NCBI GenBank assembly: GCA_046582565.1
Contig: JAYGED010000274.1
Span: 1 to 32,015, forward strand
Direction of reading: 5' to 3'
Length of the DNA: 32,015 nt
Origin: JAYGED01 sp046582565
GTDB lineage: Bacteria; Pseudomonadota; Alphaproteobacteria; JAAXGF01
Shown here: piece after piece, positions 1 to 7,252 of the stretch
Numbering within the stretch: position 1 is the stretch's first letter
Layout of the letters: each line of letters starts with the position of its first letter
Notes under the pieces: generated by a model
Told to the model about the DNA's origin: nothing
The model's input: the letters and a program-made list of their open reading frames with translations, nothing else
The model's database searches: none
Translations under genes and position numbers: made by a program

Positions 1-141
1 CGTATCGAACGCTTCTTCAACAGGATCAAACACTTCCGTCGTGTCGCAACGCGCTTCGAGAAACATGCCCTCAACTACCTCGCCATGATAAAGTTGGCAT
101 CTATACGGATATGGCTACGCGTTAATGAGTCCATGACCTAG
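1..141 (+). mobile_element. C-terminal fragment of an IS5-type transposase
   Basis: The first reading frame is open from the window edge and stops at TAG (139-141), giving 46 residues that begin RIERFFNRIKHFRR and end IRIWLRVNESMT. This arginine-rich tail with the ERFFNRIKHFRR motif is characteristic of IS5-family DDE transposases; the motif contains the final catalytic Glu region (R-x-x-E-R/F-F). The start lies outside the window, so it cannot be told whether the element is intact. I could not recognise a terminal inverted repeat downstream of the stop. Confidence 0.72.
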
Positions 142-376
142 ACACTCACGATTTCATGCAAACATATTCCCTTGCGCGTTACGCATTCACTAAGGTGATT
201 GCGAGCGGTGACCTCCCCCCCGTGCAAATAACTAAGACGCTCCATTGATGGCTATGGGGTCTGGGGCCACCGCGTCAGCTTAACACTTGGGAGTTCCGGG
301 GAGTTCCGGGGACACATTACTTAATTCTAGCCATTATCTCCTGCCCGCATAACGGGGTGTGAAAATCACGCCCCCC
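142..376. other. Spacer between IS tail and uvrB, with repeat motif
   Basis: No coding gene is seen. The segment holds a tandem 10-bp duplication (gagttccggg at 291-300 and 301-310) leading into a motif that recurs inverted at 4182-4210. Just past it, 354-361 (ggggtgtg) and 367-374 (cacgcccc) can pair around a short loop next to the uvrB stop codon. The pairing is slightly better for plus-strand RNA (G-U wobble) than for uvrB mRNA (C-A mismatch), so it is only a weak terminator candidate. Confidence 0.5.
291..326 (+). repeat. Copy 1 of a dispersed ~25-bp motif (inverted relative to copy 2)
   Basis: The core reads ccggggacacattacttaat. The reverse complement of 4182-4210 carries the same core with one mismatch and a 3-bp insertion before ccgggg. 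Motifs of this type (ggggaca...tta.tTAATT) are, to my recollection, found next to IS200-like/REP-associated transposases in many bacteria; that link is inference here, since no such transposase is in the window. Confidence 0.65.
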
Positions 377-2605
377 CTACCTCCGCCGCTTAAACTTCTT
401 CTTCCTTTTCTGCCCGCCACTCTCTCGCGAATAGGCCATGCCGGGGCCTTGGCCGCCTGCGCGGTGGCGGGGGACGACGCCGAGTTCGGTGGCTTCCAGG
501 CGGTGAATTTCGTCGCGTAGGCGGGCGGCCTCTTCGAATTCGAGATTGGCGGCGGCGGTGCGCATGCGTTTATTCAGATCTTTCAGGTGGGTCTTGAGGT
601 TGTTGCCGACCAGATGGACGGCGCCCTCGTCGGCGGTGTCCACGGTGACGTAATCGGCCTCGGCGATGCTGCCGATGATGTCGCCAACGTTCTTGGTGAT
701 GCTCTCGGGGGTGATGCCGTTGGCGGCGTTGAAGGCCTGCTGCTTCTCACGCCTGCGGTTGGTCTCGCCGATCGCCGCCTTGAGGCTGTTGGTCATCTTG
801 TCCGCATAGAGGATGACCCGGCCCTCCACATGGCGCGAGGCGCGGCCGATGGTCTGTACCAGGGAGGTGCGCGAGCGCAGGAAGCCCTCCTTGTCGGCGT
901 CGAGAATAGCGACCAGGGCGCATTCGGGAATATCCAGGCCCTCGCGCAGCAGGTTGATGCCGATCAGCACGTCATAGGCGCCGAGGCGCAAATCGCGGAT
1001 AATCTCGATGCGCTCCAGCGTGTCGATGTCGGAATGCAGATAGCGTACCCGCACACCGGCCTCGTGCATATATTCGGTGAGGTCCTCGGCCATGCGCTTG
1101 GTCAGGGTGGTGACCAGCACGCGCTGGCCCAGATGCGCGCAGTCGCGGCATTCGGCGAGCAGGTCGTCGATCTGGTTCTCCACCGGGCGCACCAGGCAGA
1201 CCGGATCGGTCAGGCCCGTGGGGCGGATGATCTGCTCGATGAAGGCGCCGTCCGTGCGCTCGAATTCCCACGGCCCCGGGGTCGCCGAGACATAGATCGA
1301 CTGCGGCCGCATGACGTCCCATTCCTCGAATTTGAGGGGCCGGTTGTCGATGCAGCTGGGCAGGCGAAAGCCGTATTTATGCAGCGTCGTCTTGCGGTTG
1401 AAGTCGCCCTTGTACATGCCGCCCAACTGGGGCACGGAGACATGGGATTCATCGACGAAGACCAGAGCGTTCTCGGGCAAATATTCGAACAGGGTGGGCG
1501 GCGGCTCGCCCGGGTTGCGGCCCGATAGATAGCGCGAATAATTTTCGATGCCGGCGCAATGACCGACGGTCTCGAGCATCTCCAGATCGAAGCCGGTGCG
1601 CTGTTCCAGGCGCTCGGCCTCGAGCGGCATGTCGCGCTCGCGCAGCCAGGCGAGCTGTTGGCCAAGCTCCTTGCGGATTCCGATGATGGCCTGGAGCAGA
1701 GTCGGGCGCGGCGTTACGTAATGGCTGTTGGCGTAGACCTTGATGGCGGAAAGCGCCGCGATTTTCTGGCCCGTGAGGGGGTCGAACTCGACGATCTCCT
1801 CGACCAGGTCGCCGAACAGGGACAAGCGCCAGGCGCGGTCCTCATAATGCGCCGGGAAAATCTCGATAACGTCGCCGCGCACCCTAAAGGCGCCGCGGGA
1901 AAAATCCGCATCGTTGCGGCGATATTGCAAAGCGACCAGTTGGCGCAGCAGGGCCGCCCGATCCAGCTTGGCGCCCTTGGCCACATCGACGGTCATGCGG
2001 GCATAGGTCTCGACCGCGCCGATGCCGTAGATGCAGGACACCGAGGCGACGATGATCACGTCGTCGCGCTCCAGCAGCGCCCGGGTCGCGGCATGGCGCA
2101 TGCGGTCGATCTGCTCGTTCACCGAGGCGTCCTTCTCGATGTAGGTGTCGGTGCGCGGCACATAGGCCTCGGGCTGGTAGTAATCGTAATAGGAGACGAA
2201 ATAGGACACCGCATTGTCCGGGAAGAAGCTCTTGAATTCGCCGTAGAGCTGGGCCGCCAGGGTCTTGTTGGGGGCCAGCACCAGGGCGGCGCGCCCGACC
2301 CGCTCGATGACTTTCGCCATGGTGTAGGTCTTGCCCGACCCGGTCACCCCGAGCAGCACCTGATTGCGCTCCGAGCCCGCCAGGCCGGCAACAAGAGCCT
2401 CGATGGCCTGGGGCTGATCGCCAGCCGGCTGATAGTCGGACACCAGGGTGAATGGGCTGGGGCTAACAATACGCGGCTGCCGCTGCGCCCCGCCCTCGCC
2501 CGCCGCCAAATCCCGCTCCACATCACGCGGATGCCGCTGCGCCCAGGACGGGCGCGGAGGCTGGGAGTCGGGGGCGCTGGGTTCCCGTTCTGCGTGATCG
2601 GTCAT
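377..2605 (-). CDS. uvrB: Excinuclease ABC subunit B (UvrB)
   Basis: UvrB is the DNA-damage verification helicase of nucleotide excision repair; it is loaded by UvrA and recruits UvrC for dual incision. The 742-residue product has Walker A GVTGSGKT (about 86-93), the damage-probing beta-hairpin YDYYQPEAYVP (about 140-150), the DESH helicase box (about 385-388), late helicase motifs (INLLREGLD, QTIGRASR) and a C-terminal UVR motif (LEFEEAARLRDEIHRLE) that contacts UvrC. About 50 residues precede the conserved core and the ATG has no clear Shine-Dalgarno; no better internal start is evident. The tail is very basic (GGQKRKKKFKRRR). It is divergent from the M81 peptidase gene with an 89-bp gap. 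I found no convincing alphaproteobacterial LexA box (GTTC-N7-GTTC) upstream. Confidence 0.98.
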   Translation of the reverse strand: MTDHAEREPSAPDSQPPRPSWAQRHPRDVERDLAAGEGGAQRQPRIVSPSPFTLVSDYQPAGDQPQAIEALVAGLAGSERNQVLLGVTGSGKTYTMAKVIERVGRAALVLAPNKTLAAQLYGEFKSFFPDNAVSYFVSYYDYYQPEAYVPRTDTYIEKDASVNEQIDRMRHAATRALLERDDVIIVASVSCIYGIGAVETYARMTVDVAKGAKLDRAALLRQLVALQYRRNDADFSRGAFRVRGDVIEIFPAHYEDRAWRLSLFGDLVEEIVEFDPLTGQKIAALSAIKVYANSHYVTPRPTLLQAIIGIRKELGQQLAWLRERDMPLEAERLEQRTGFDLEMLETVGHCAGIENYSRYLSGRNPGEPPPTLFEYLPENALVFVDESHVSVPQLGGMYKGDFNRKTTLHKYGFRLPSCIDNRPLKFEEWDVMRPQSIYVSATPGPWEFERTDGAFIEQIIRPTGLTDPVCLVRPVENQIDDLLAECRDCAHLGQRVLVTTLTKRMAEDLTEYMHEAGVRVRYLHSDIDTLERIEIIRDLRLGAYDVLIGINLLREGLDIPECALVAILDADKEGFLRSRTSLVQTIGRASRHVEGRVILYADKMTNSLKAAIGETNRRREKQQAFNAANGITPESITKNVGDIIGSIAEADYVTVDTADEGAVHLVGNNLKTHLKDLNKRMRTAAANLEFEEAARLRDEIHRLEATELGVVPRHRAGGQGPGMAYSRESGGQKRKKKFKRRR

Positions 2606-2633
2606 AGGGTGAATATAAGGTCTTATGGCTCGA

Positions 2634-2663
2634 TTGCGCCAGCTAACTGGCCTCGTCTACACT
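2634..2663 (+). promoter_or_regulatory. Weak sigma70-type promoter candidate for the M81 peptidase gene
   Basis: TTGCGC (2634-2639) and TACACT (2658-2663) are separated by 18 bp in the divergent uvrB/peptidase gap, about 30 bp before the plus-strand start. Both hexamers deviate from consensus. Confidence 0.3.
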
Positions 2664-2694
2664 CCTCGCACGCTTCACCCAGGAGGAACCCCCC

Positions 2695-4176
2695 ATGCCC
2701 CGCCGCCGCGTGCTTTCAGCTCAGATCGCCCATGAGACCAATACCTTCAGTATTCTGCCCACCACGCTGGAATCCTATCGCTCGCGGCTCTATTACGAGG
2801 GCGCCGATATTGCCGCCGCCATGGGCGGCACGGCCTGTGAGATTGCCGGGCATATCGATGCGGCGGAGCGCCATGGCTGGGATCTGGTGCAGCCCATCGC
2901 GGCGGCGGCGACGCCTTCAGGCAAGACCACGGCGGACGCCTGGGCCCATCTCTCGGGGCTGGTGCTGGCGGCCTGCGATCAGGGACCCTTCGACGGGGTG
3001 ATCTTGGCCCTGCACGGCGCCATGGTCACCGAGGATCAGGACTGCGCCGAGGGCGACCTGCTGGCCCGCCTGCGGGCGCGTATCGGCGTGGACGTGCCCA
3101 TCGCCGTCACCCTCGATCTGCATGCCAATGTCTCCGCAGCCATGGCCGAGCATGCCGACATCATCATGGCCTACCGGACCTATCCTCATATCGACCAGTA
3201 CGAGATCGCCATCGAGGCGGCGGACCTGCTGGAGCGCACCATGGCCGGCGAGATCGCGCCCTGCTTGGTGGTCGCCGGCGGGCCGCTGATGACCGGCTGC
3301 AACGACGGCCGCACCCAGGGCGGCCCCATGGCCGACCTGCTGGAACGCGCGGCGATTTGCGTCGCCGACGAGCCCGCCATCCTGGCGGTCACCGTCTGCG
3401 CCGGCTTTACCCTGGCCGATATCCCCTTCACCGGCCCGACGGTCACGGTTGTTGGCGACGGCAACGCGGCGCGTTGCCAGGAAATCGCCGAGGAATTCAT
3501 GGCCGAGGTCTGGCAGACCCGGGAGATCATCACCGTCAGCCATCACAGCATTGCCGAGGCCATAGGGGAGGCTAAGCGCGGTGGTGAAGGCGGGCCCCTG
3601 GTGCTGGCCGATTTCAGCGATAATCCGGGCTCGGGCGCCTACGGCGATTCCGTGCGCATCCTGCAGGCCATGATCGAGGCGGACCTGCAGGGCGCCACCC
3701 TCGGGGTGATTGCGGACCCGGACTCGGTCGCCGCGGCCCAGGCGGCCGGCGAAGGCAATGAAGTGAGCCTGGCGCTGGGCTGCAAGATCGACGCCGCACT
3801 CTACGGCCCGCCGCTCGAGATCACCGCCACGGTCGATAAGCTTAGCGACGGCGCCTACATCTGCGACGGCCCCATGCTGACCGGCGAGAAGCACTCCATG
3901 GGGCCGACGGCGGTGCTGCGCATCGGCGGGGTGCGCATCATCGTCGCCACCAACAACCAGCAGGTCACGGACCGCCAGGTCTTCCTCAGCCAGGGCATCG
4001 ACCCGGCGGCTTGCTCCGTGGTGGCGCTCAAATCGGCGCATCATTTCCGCGCCGCCTTCGAGCCGCTCGCGCGAAAAGTCATCCTCACGGAATCAGGCTC
4101 CCTCGCCGCCCGCGACGTAAACAAATTCCTCTGGAAAAAACTCCGCCGCCCGGTCTGGCCGCTGGATGATATTTAG
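2695..4176 (+). CDS. M81 family metallopeptidase, MlrC-like
   Basis: The 493-residue protein belongs to the M81/MlrC family, named for the enzyme that degrades linearised microcystin in Sphingomonas. Most family members lie in bacteria with no microcystin metabolism and their substrates are unknown. The N-terminal signature AQIAHETNTFS (about 9-19) and the downstream LDLHANVS segment (about 141-148) carry the likely metal-binding His/Asp residues. The C-terminal half contains the MlrC C-terminal domain (LVLADFSDNPGSGAYGDS). A strong AGGAGG lies about 9 nt before the ATG, fixing the start. The gene stands alone on the plus strand and ends just before repeat copy 2. Family assignment is secure; the natural substrate is not inferable. 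Confidence 0.93.
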   Translation: MPRRRVLSAQIAHETNTFSILPTTLESYRSRLYYEGADIAAAMGGTACEIAGHIDAAERHGWDLVQPIAAAATPSGKTTADAWAHLSGLVLAACDQGPFDGVILALHGAMVTEDQDCAEGDLLARLRARIGVDVPIAVTLDLHANVSAAMAEHADIIMAYRTYPHIDQYEIAIEAADLLERTMAGEIAPCLVVAGGPLMTGCNDGRTQGGPMADLLERAAICVADEPAILAVTVCAGFTLADIPFTGPTVTVVGDGNAARCQEIAEEFMAEVWQTREIITVSHHSIAEAIGEAKRGGEGGPLVLADFSDNPGSGAYGDSVRILQAMIEADLQGATLGVIADPDSVAAAQAAGEGNEVSLALGCKIDAALYGPPLEITATVDKLSDGAYICDGPMLTGEKHSMGPTAVLRIGGVRIIVATNNQQVTDRQVFLSQGIDPAACSVVALKSAHHFRAAFEPLARKVILTESGSLAARDVNKFLWKKLRRPVWPLDDI

Positions 4177-4181
4177 GGGGC

Positions 4182-4210
4182 AATTAAGTAAGGTGTCCCC
4201 GGAATAACTC
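4182..4210 (-). repeat. Copy 2 of the dispersed motif
   Basis: Read on the minus strand this contains ccggggacaccttacttaat, matching copy 1 (291-326) in inverted orientation. Together the two copies bracket uvrB and the M81 gene. It starts 5 bp after the peptidase stop codon. Confidence 0.65.
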
Positions 4211-4235
4211 TAAGGTTCCGAGGAATTATGAAGCT

Positions 4236-4778
4236 ATGGCCAAAGTAAGTTCGACAATCGTTGGTGCCGCAGGTGAGTACCACGTTTTAAGCCAGCTTTT
4301 GCGGCGAGGATGGATTGCCGCGCTAGCTCCGGACGGTGCTCCAAATATGGATATTTTAGTTACTGACGAGAAAAGCAAACGCTTATGCGCCATCCAGGTA
4401 AAGACCCGTCGAGATTTGGGCAGTGACAAAGGTTGGCATATGAAGCTTAAGCACGAAGATCTGGTTGCTGATGATCTGTTCTATATCTTCGTGGATGTGG
4501 GAAAGCGGCCATCAGACGAAACGAAGTGCTATATCGTACCCTCAGATATAGTTGCGGATTCTCTTAAGCGTTGCCATAAGGCGTGGCTCGAAAGTCCAGG
4601 AAGAGGCGGCCGACCCCATAACGATACGACGATGCGCCGCTTGAAGCCTGATCACTCAGATTACAATCCATCAAGTTCTGAAGGTAAGGCAGCTATCGTT
4701 AAATACAGCAATGGATGGCTTGAACGTTACAAAGAGAACTGGAGCATCTTAGACCTTCCTGAAATAGACGCTTTCTGA
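4236..4778 (+). CDS. PD-(D/E)XK nuclease-like protein, function unknown
   Basis: The 180-residue product has an N-terminal pattern typical of the PD-(D/E)XK nuclease fold: GAAGEYHVLSQLLRRG with Glu14, NMDILV with Asp39, and IQVKT with Gln54 and Lys56 (E...D...QxK). This arrangement occurs in Holliday-junction-resolvase-like and restriction-type nucleases and in DUF4365-like proteins. The C-terminal 90 residues are unrecognised and lysine-rich. A GAGGAA motif lies about 10 nt before the ATG. Base composition is visibly AT-richer than both neighbours, and copies of the same short repeat family lie on each side, suggesting recent acquisition. No methyltransferase or other restriction partner is adjacent. 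Nuclease activity is inference from the motif alone. Confidence 0.75.
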   Translation: MAKVSSTIVGAAGEYHVLSQLLRRGWIAALAPDGAPNMDILVTDEKSKRLCAIQVKTRRDLGSDKGWHMKLKHEDLVADDLFYIFVDVGKRPSDETKCYIVPSDIVADSLKRCHKAWLESPGRGGRPHNDTTMRRLKPDHSDYNPSSSEGKAAIVKYSNGWLERYKENWSILDLPEIDAF

Positions 4779-4796
4779 TCAGGATAAGAAGGGTTT

Positions 4797-4822
4797 TGGA
4801 ATTAAATTCATACTGTCGCCAA
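4797..4822 (-). repeat. Copy 3, diverged, of the dispersed motif
   Basis: On the minus strand this region reads ggcgacagtatgaatttaat, sharing the GGnGACA...TTAATT layout and orientation with copy 2. It is followed (plus strand) by another aattaaatt. The match is looser than that between copies 1 and 2. Confidence 0.4.
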
Positions 4823-4838
4823 TTAAATTATCAATCTC

Positions 4839-5648
4839 TTAAGGCATCGCTTCCGCCAGCCCGCCGCCGAGCCTGATCGGCTCGATGCGCCTGGCCAGGC
4901 CGGTTTTGTCGTCGGTCTCGACGAAAACGCCACACAGGGTGCCCTCGCCGGTGGCTGGTTTCAGCCGCTCGCCGGGCAGCTTGGAGGTGAAGCGCCTGGT
5001 CGCGATGGCCTTGTCGTTGCCGATCACCGAGTCGTAATCGCCGCACATGCCGGCGTCGGTCTGATAGGCGGTGCCCTTTGGCATAATGCGTGCGTCCGCG
5101 GTCGGCACATGAGTATGGCTGCCGACGGCGAGGCTGACCCGGCCGTCGGCGATCAGGCCCAGGGCCTGCTTCTCGCTCGACGCCTCGCCGTGGATATCGA
5201 GCAGGGCAGCGTCGACGGTCGCGCCCAGTTGATGCTTGGCAAGCTCAGCCTCGACGCTGACGAAAGGATCGTCCAGCGGGTTCATGAACAGCCGGCACAT
5301 GACATGGAGCACCAGGACCTTGCGCCCCCGGGTCGCCTCGAACACCCCGGCGCCCCGGCCCGGCGTGCCGGGCGGATAATTTCCCGGCCTGAGCAGGCGC
5401 GGCTCGCTGTCGATGAATTTGATGATCTCGCGCTGGTCCCAGACGTGGTTGCCGGTGGTGACGACATCGACCCCGGCGTCGAAAAAGCTTTTGCAGATCT
5501 TCGCCGTGATGCCGAACCCGGCGGCGGCGTTCTCGCCGTTGGCGACGACGAAATCGAGCGCCAGGGACTCGCGCAAACCAGGCAGCCGCCCGATCACCGC
5601 ATCGCGCCCGGCGCGGCCGACGATATCGCCCATAAACAACAGATTCAT
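4839..5648 (-). CDS. YmdB-family metallophosphoesterase (TIGR00282 type)
   Basis: The protein is a calcineurin-like phosphoesterase of the YmdB family; the Bacillus member hydrolyses 2',3'- and 3',5'-cyclic nucleotides. From the chosen start it is 269 residues with metal-ligand motifs MGDIVGRAGRD (Asp8), VANGENAAAG (Glu39, Asn40), TTGNHVWD (Asn67, His68) and GSHTHVPTAD. The start at 5648 is preferred over the longer reading frame (from 5684) because it has GGAG 7 nt upstream, begins exactly at the conserved MNLLFMGD, and overlaps the stop of the cyclo-ligase gene in an ATGA arrangement, implying translational coupling. The physiological substrate in alphaproteobacteria is not evident from sequence. 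Confidence 0.92.
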   Translation of the reverse strand: MNLLFMGDIVGRAGRDAVIGRLPGLRESLALDFVVANGENAAAGFGITAKICKSFFDAGVDVVTTGNHVWDQREIIKFIDSEPRLLRPGNYPPGTPGRGAGVFEATRGRKVLVLHVMCRLFMNPLDDPFVSVEAELAKHQLGATVDAALLDIHGEASSEKQALGLIADGRVSLAVGSHTHVPTADARIMPKGTAYQTDAGMCGDYDSVIGNDKAIATRRFTSKLPGERLKPATGEGTLCGVFVETDDKTGLARRIEPIRLGGGLAEAMP

Positions 5649-6223
5649 GTGATCTCCAGTATGCGTTTTTCGGTGACGATCCAATCGAGACGGCGATCAT
5701 GATCATCGGTTGGCACTGCATCGATGGCTTGCGCATCATAAGCGCAGCCGACGGCAATCGGTGACATCAATGCCGCCAGGGAGCGGTCGTAAAATCCGCC
5801 GCCGTAGCCCAGCCGATAGCCGCGCCCATCGTATGCCAGCAGGGGCACCAGCAAAAGCTTGGGCGTCACGGCCGCGGCGCCCTCGGGCGGCACCTGGGTT
5901 CCATAGGCGGCATCTATCAGGGCGTCGCCGGGCGCCCAGGCGCGAAACTCCAGCGCCTGGCCGCGCCCCCTGACCACCGGCAGGGCGCAGGGGTGGCCGC
6001 GCTCATGCAGGGCGGCTAGCAACGGGCGCACGTCGAATTCATGGCGCATGGGCCAATAGCCCGAGACCACGCAGGCTGCGGGCAAGGATACGGCGGCCAG
6101 AAAAAGATCGGCTGCGGCGGCAGCGGCCCCCTCGCCGGCGGCGCCGGCGGCGGCTTGGCGAGCTTCCTCACAGGGCCTGCGCAAGTGCCGCTTCGCGCGA
6201 ACGATAGGATCATCGTCCTTCAT
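5645..6223 (-). CDS. fau: 5-formyltetrahydrofolate cyclo-ligase
   Basis: This enzyme uses ATP to convert 5-formyl-THF to 5,10-methenyl-THF, returning a storage folate to one-carbon metabolism. The 192-residue product has the family signature LGYGGGFYDRSLA near residues 138-150, preceded by LLLVPLLAYD, and the substrate-site segment SGYWPMRHEFD. It follows the 6S RNA gene on the same strand, the arrangement known as ssrS-ygfA in enterobacteria and shared widely, so processing or read-through from the 6S transcript could supply its mRNA. The N-terminus (about 40 residues) is alanine-rich and less conserved. No strong Shine-Dalgarno precedes the ATG. Confidence 0.93.
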   Translation of the reverse strand: MKDDDPIVRAKRHLRRPCEEARQAAAGAAGEGAAAAAADLFLAAVSLPAACVVSGYWPMRHEFDVRPLLAALHERGHPCALPVVRGRGQALEFRAWAPGDALIDAAYGTQVPPEGAAAVTPKLLLVPLLAYDGRGYRLGYGGGFYDRSLAALMSPIAVGCAYDAQAIDAVPTDDHDRRLDWIVTEKRILEIT

Positions 6224-6249
6224 GGCCGTCTTTCATGAGTGGGGAAATA

Positions 6250-6419
6250 AAGTGGACGGGACCGCATCGGCCGTAACGTGCGAAATCCTCTGTGGCCTGC
6301 TTAGTGCAGGTGGGCACCGGAATACCGAGACCACGGTCCCGGCAGCGCCAGCTCCCGAAGGATCGATATTGGCCCCAGGGATATGTGCTGCAACGAACCG
6401 CGCAGAACCCGTCCACTTC
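6250..6419 (-). ncRNA. ssrS: 6S RNA
   Basis: 6S RNA mimics an open promoter and sequesters the housekeeping RNA polymerase holoenzyme in stationary phase. The region between zapA and the cyclo-ligase gene can fold into a long, interrupted rod. Its closing stem is a perfect 10-bp match: 6251-6260 (agtggacggg) pairs with 6408-6417 (cccgtccact). Further partial pairings run inwards (for example ccgaga/ggtctcgg segments in the middle). Position (zapA – 6S – fau), size (about 170 nt) and orientation agree with the known alphaproteobacterial 6S locus. Ends are approximate. A short open frame inside it (6210-6416) is taken as spurious. Confidence 0.88.
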
Positions 6420-6424
6420 TATAT

Positions 6425-6769
6425 TTAGGCATTCTCGAGGTTAACTGCAATATCTTCTATGCGTTCGGCCACCGCTTCGACAATCAGCGCCAGACCCTCA
6501 TCGGACTTCTCCGAAATTTTTTCCTTCGCGGCTTTGGCGGCTTGGGCGCGCAATGTCTCGGTCTCGGCCATGGCGTCGAACAGCTTGTCGGTGACCATCA
6601 GGCTGGCCATCACCATGAGCCGTACATCGCTCACATCGCCGACCGATTTAACCAGCTCGGCGGTGCGCTCGTCCACATAGGCGCCGAGTCGCGTGAGGCG
6701 CTCTTCCTGGCCCTCATCGCAGGCGATTTGATAATTATTCCCGTTGATGGTTATGGCGACCTGGCCCAT
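6425..6769 (-). CDS. zapA: Cell division protein ZapA
   Basis: ZapA binds FtsZ and bundles protofilaments, stabilising the Z-ring at midcell. The 114-residue product has the usual two-part layout: an N-terminal globular FtsZ-binding domain (MGQVAITINGNNYQIACDEG and the helix ERLTRLGAYVDERTAEL) and a C-terminal coiled-coil dimerisation helix (LMVMASLMVTDKLFDAMAETETL onward). It starts 13 bp after the upstream coiled-coil gene ends, so the two form an operon. The 6S RNA gene begins within about 6 bp of its stop codon. Confidence 0.93.
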   Translation of the reverse strand: MGQVAITINGNNYQIACDEGQEERLTRLGAYVDERTAELVKSVGDVSDVRLMVMASLMVTDKLFDAMAETETLRAQAAKAAKEKISEKSDEGLALIVEAVAERIEDIAVNLENA

Positions 6770-6781
6770 CCTTAGTCTCCC

Positions 6782-7024
6782 CTACCCTACGTCAATAATG
6801 GCCTTGAGACGGACCACGGCGGCGTCGATACGCTTCGACGCTCCCGTCGTCTTCTGCTCGAGTGCTTCATAGTCTTTGCGCATTTTTGTGAGTTCGCCGC
6901 GTGCCTTATCCAATGCTTCCGAGGCTGTGGCCTCTTCATGGCCGCGGTCTTTCAAGCGTCGCGCGGCGGCCTCAAGCCGATCGAACGCGAGCTGTAACCT
7001 TTTTTGAGCCTGAGCCGTAGACAC
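6782..7024 (-). CDS. Small coiled-coil protein, DUF4164-like
   Basis: The 80-residue product is almost entirely helical and charged (LQLAFDRLEAAARRLKDRG, EALDKARGELTKMRKDYEAL), predicting one long coiled coil. It has no membrane segment. Its position directly upstream of zapA matches the DUF4164 family of alphaproteobacteria; a role as a ZapB-like partner of ZapA is inference from this linkage. The start codon is GTG at 7022-7024 with no clear Shine-Dalgarno. No in-frame ATG exists as an alternative. An extended -10 element lies just upstream. Confidence 0.78.
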   Translation of the reverse strand: MSTAQAQKRLQLAFDRLEAAARRLKDRGHEEATASEALDKARGELTKMRKDYEALEQKTTGASKRIDAAVVRLKAIIDVG

Positions 7025-7047
7025 TTGGGTTTATTTCCAATAACTGA

Positions 7048-7056
7048 ATTATACCA
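7048..7056 (-). promoter_or_regulatory. Extended -10 promoter for the zapA operon
   Basis: On the minus strand the sequence tggTATAAT is a perfect extended -10 (TGnTATAAT) about 24 bp upstream of the GTG start. No good -35 hexamer is visible at the right spacing, as is common for extended -10 promoters. The resulting leader would be under 20 nt. Confidence 0.5.
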
Positions 7057-7252
7057 ATAGGTTATAAGAATAACCCGTAGCTTTCCACGAACTAACCAGG
7101 AATAACCGACCACAGGCCCCACGTCAATTGCGATAAATGTGTAATGCTGTTGACGTTGCCCGCACAGATTGTCATTTTGCAGCGCGGATGTCACAGCGCT
7201 AAGTGCTTTTCCATTTTTCCTTCCGTTCAAGTTGCGAAAGAAAATTTCTTCC

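Noticed and set aside
587..3001. Long plus-strand open frames (587-1528, 1559-3001) across uvrB
   Set aside because: They are antisense to the full-length, motif-complete uvrB and encode no recognisable domain; long antisense frames are expected in GC-rich DNA.
2917..4044. 375-codon minus-strand frame opposite the M81 peptidase
   Set aside because: Antisense shadow rich in His/Gly/Asp with no domain, opposite a well-supported gene.
6210..6416. 68-codon minus-strand frame between zapA and the cyclo-ligase
   Set aside because: It coincides with the 6S RNA and has no good ribosome site; the RNA explains the region better.
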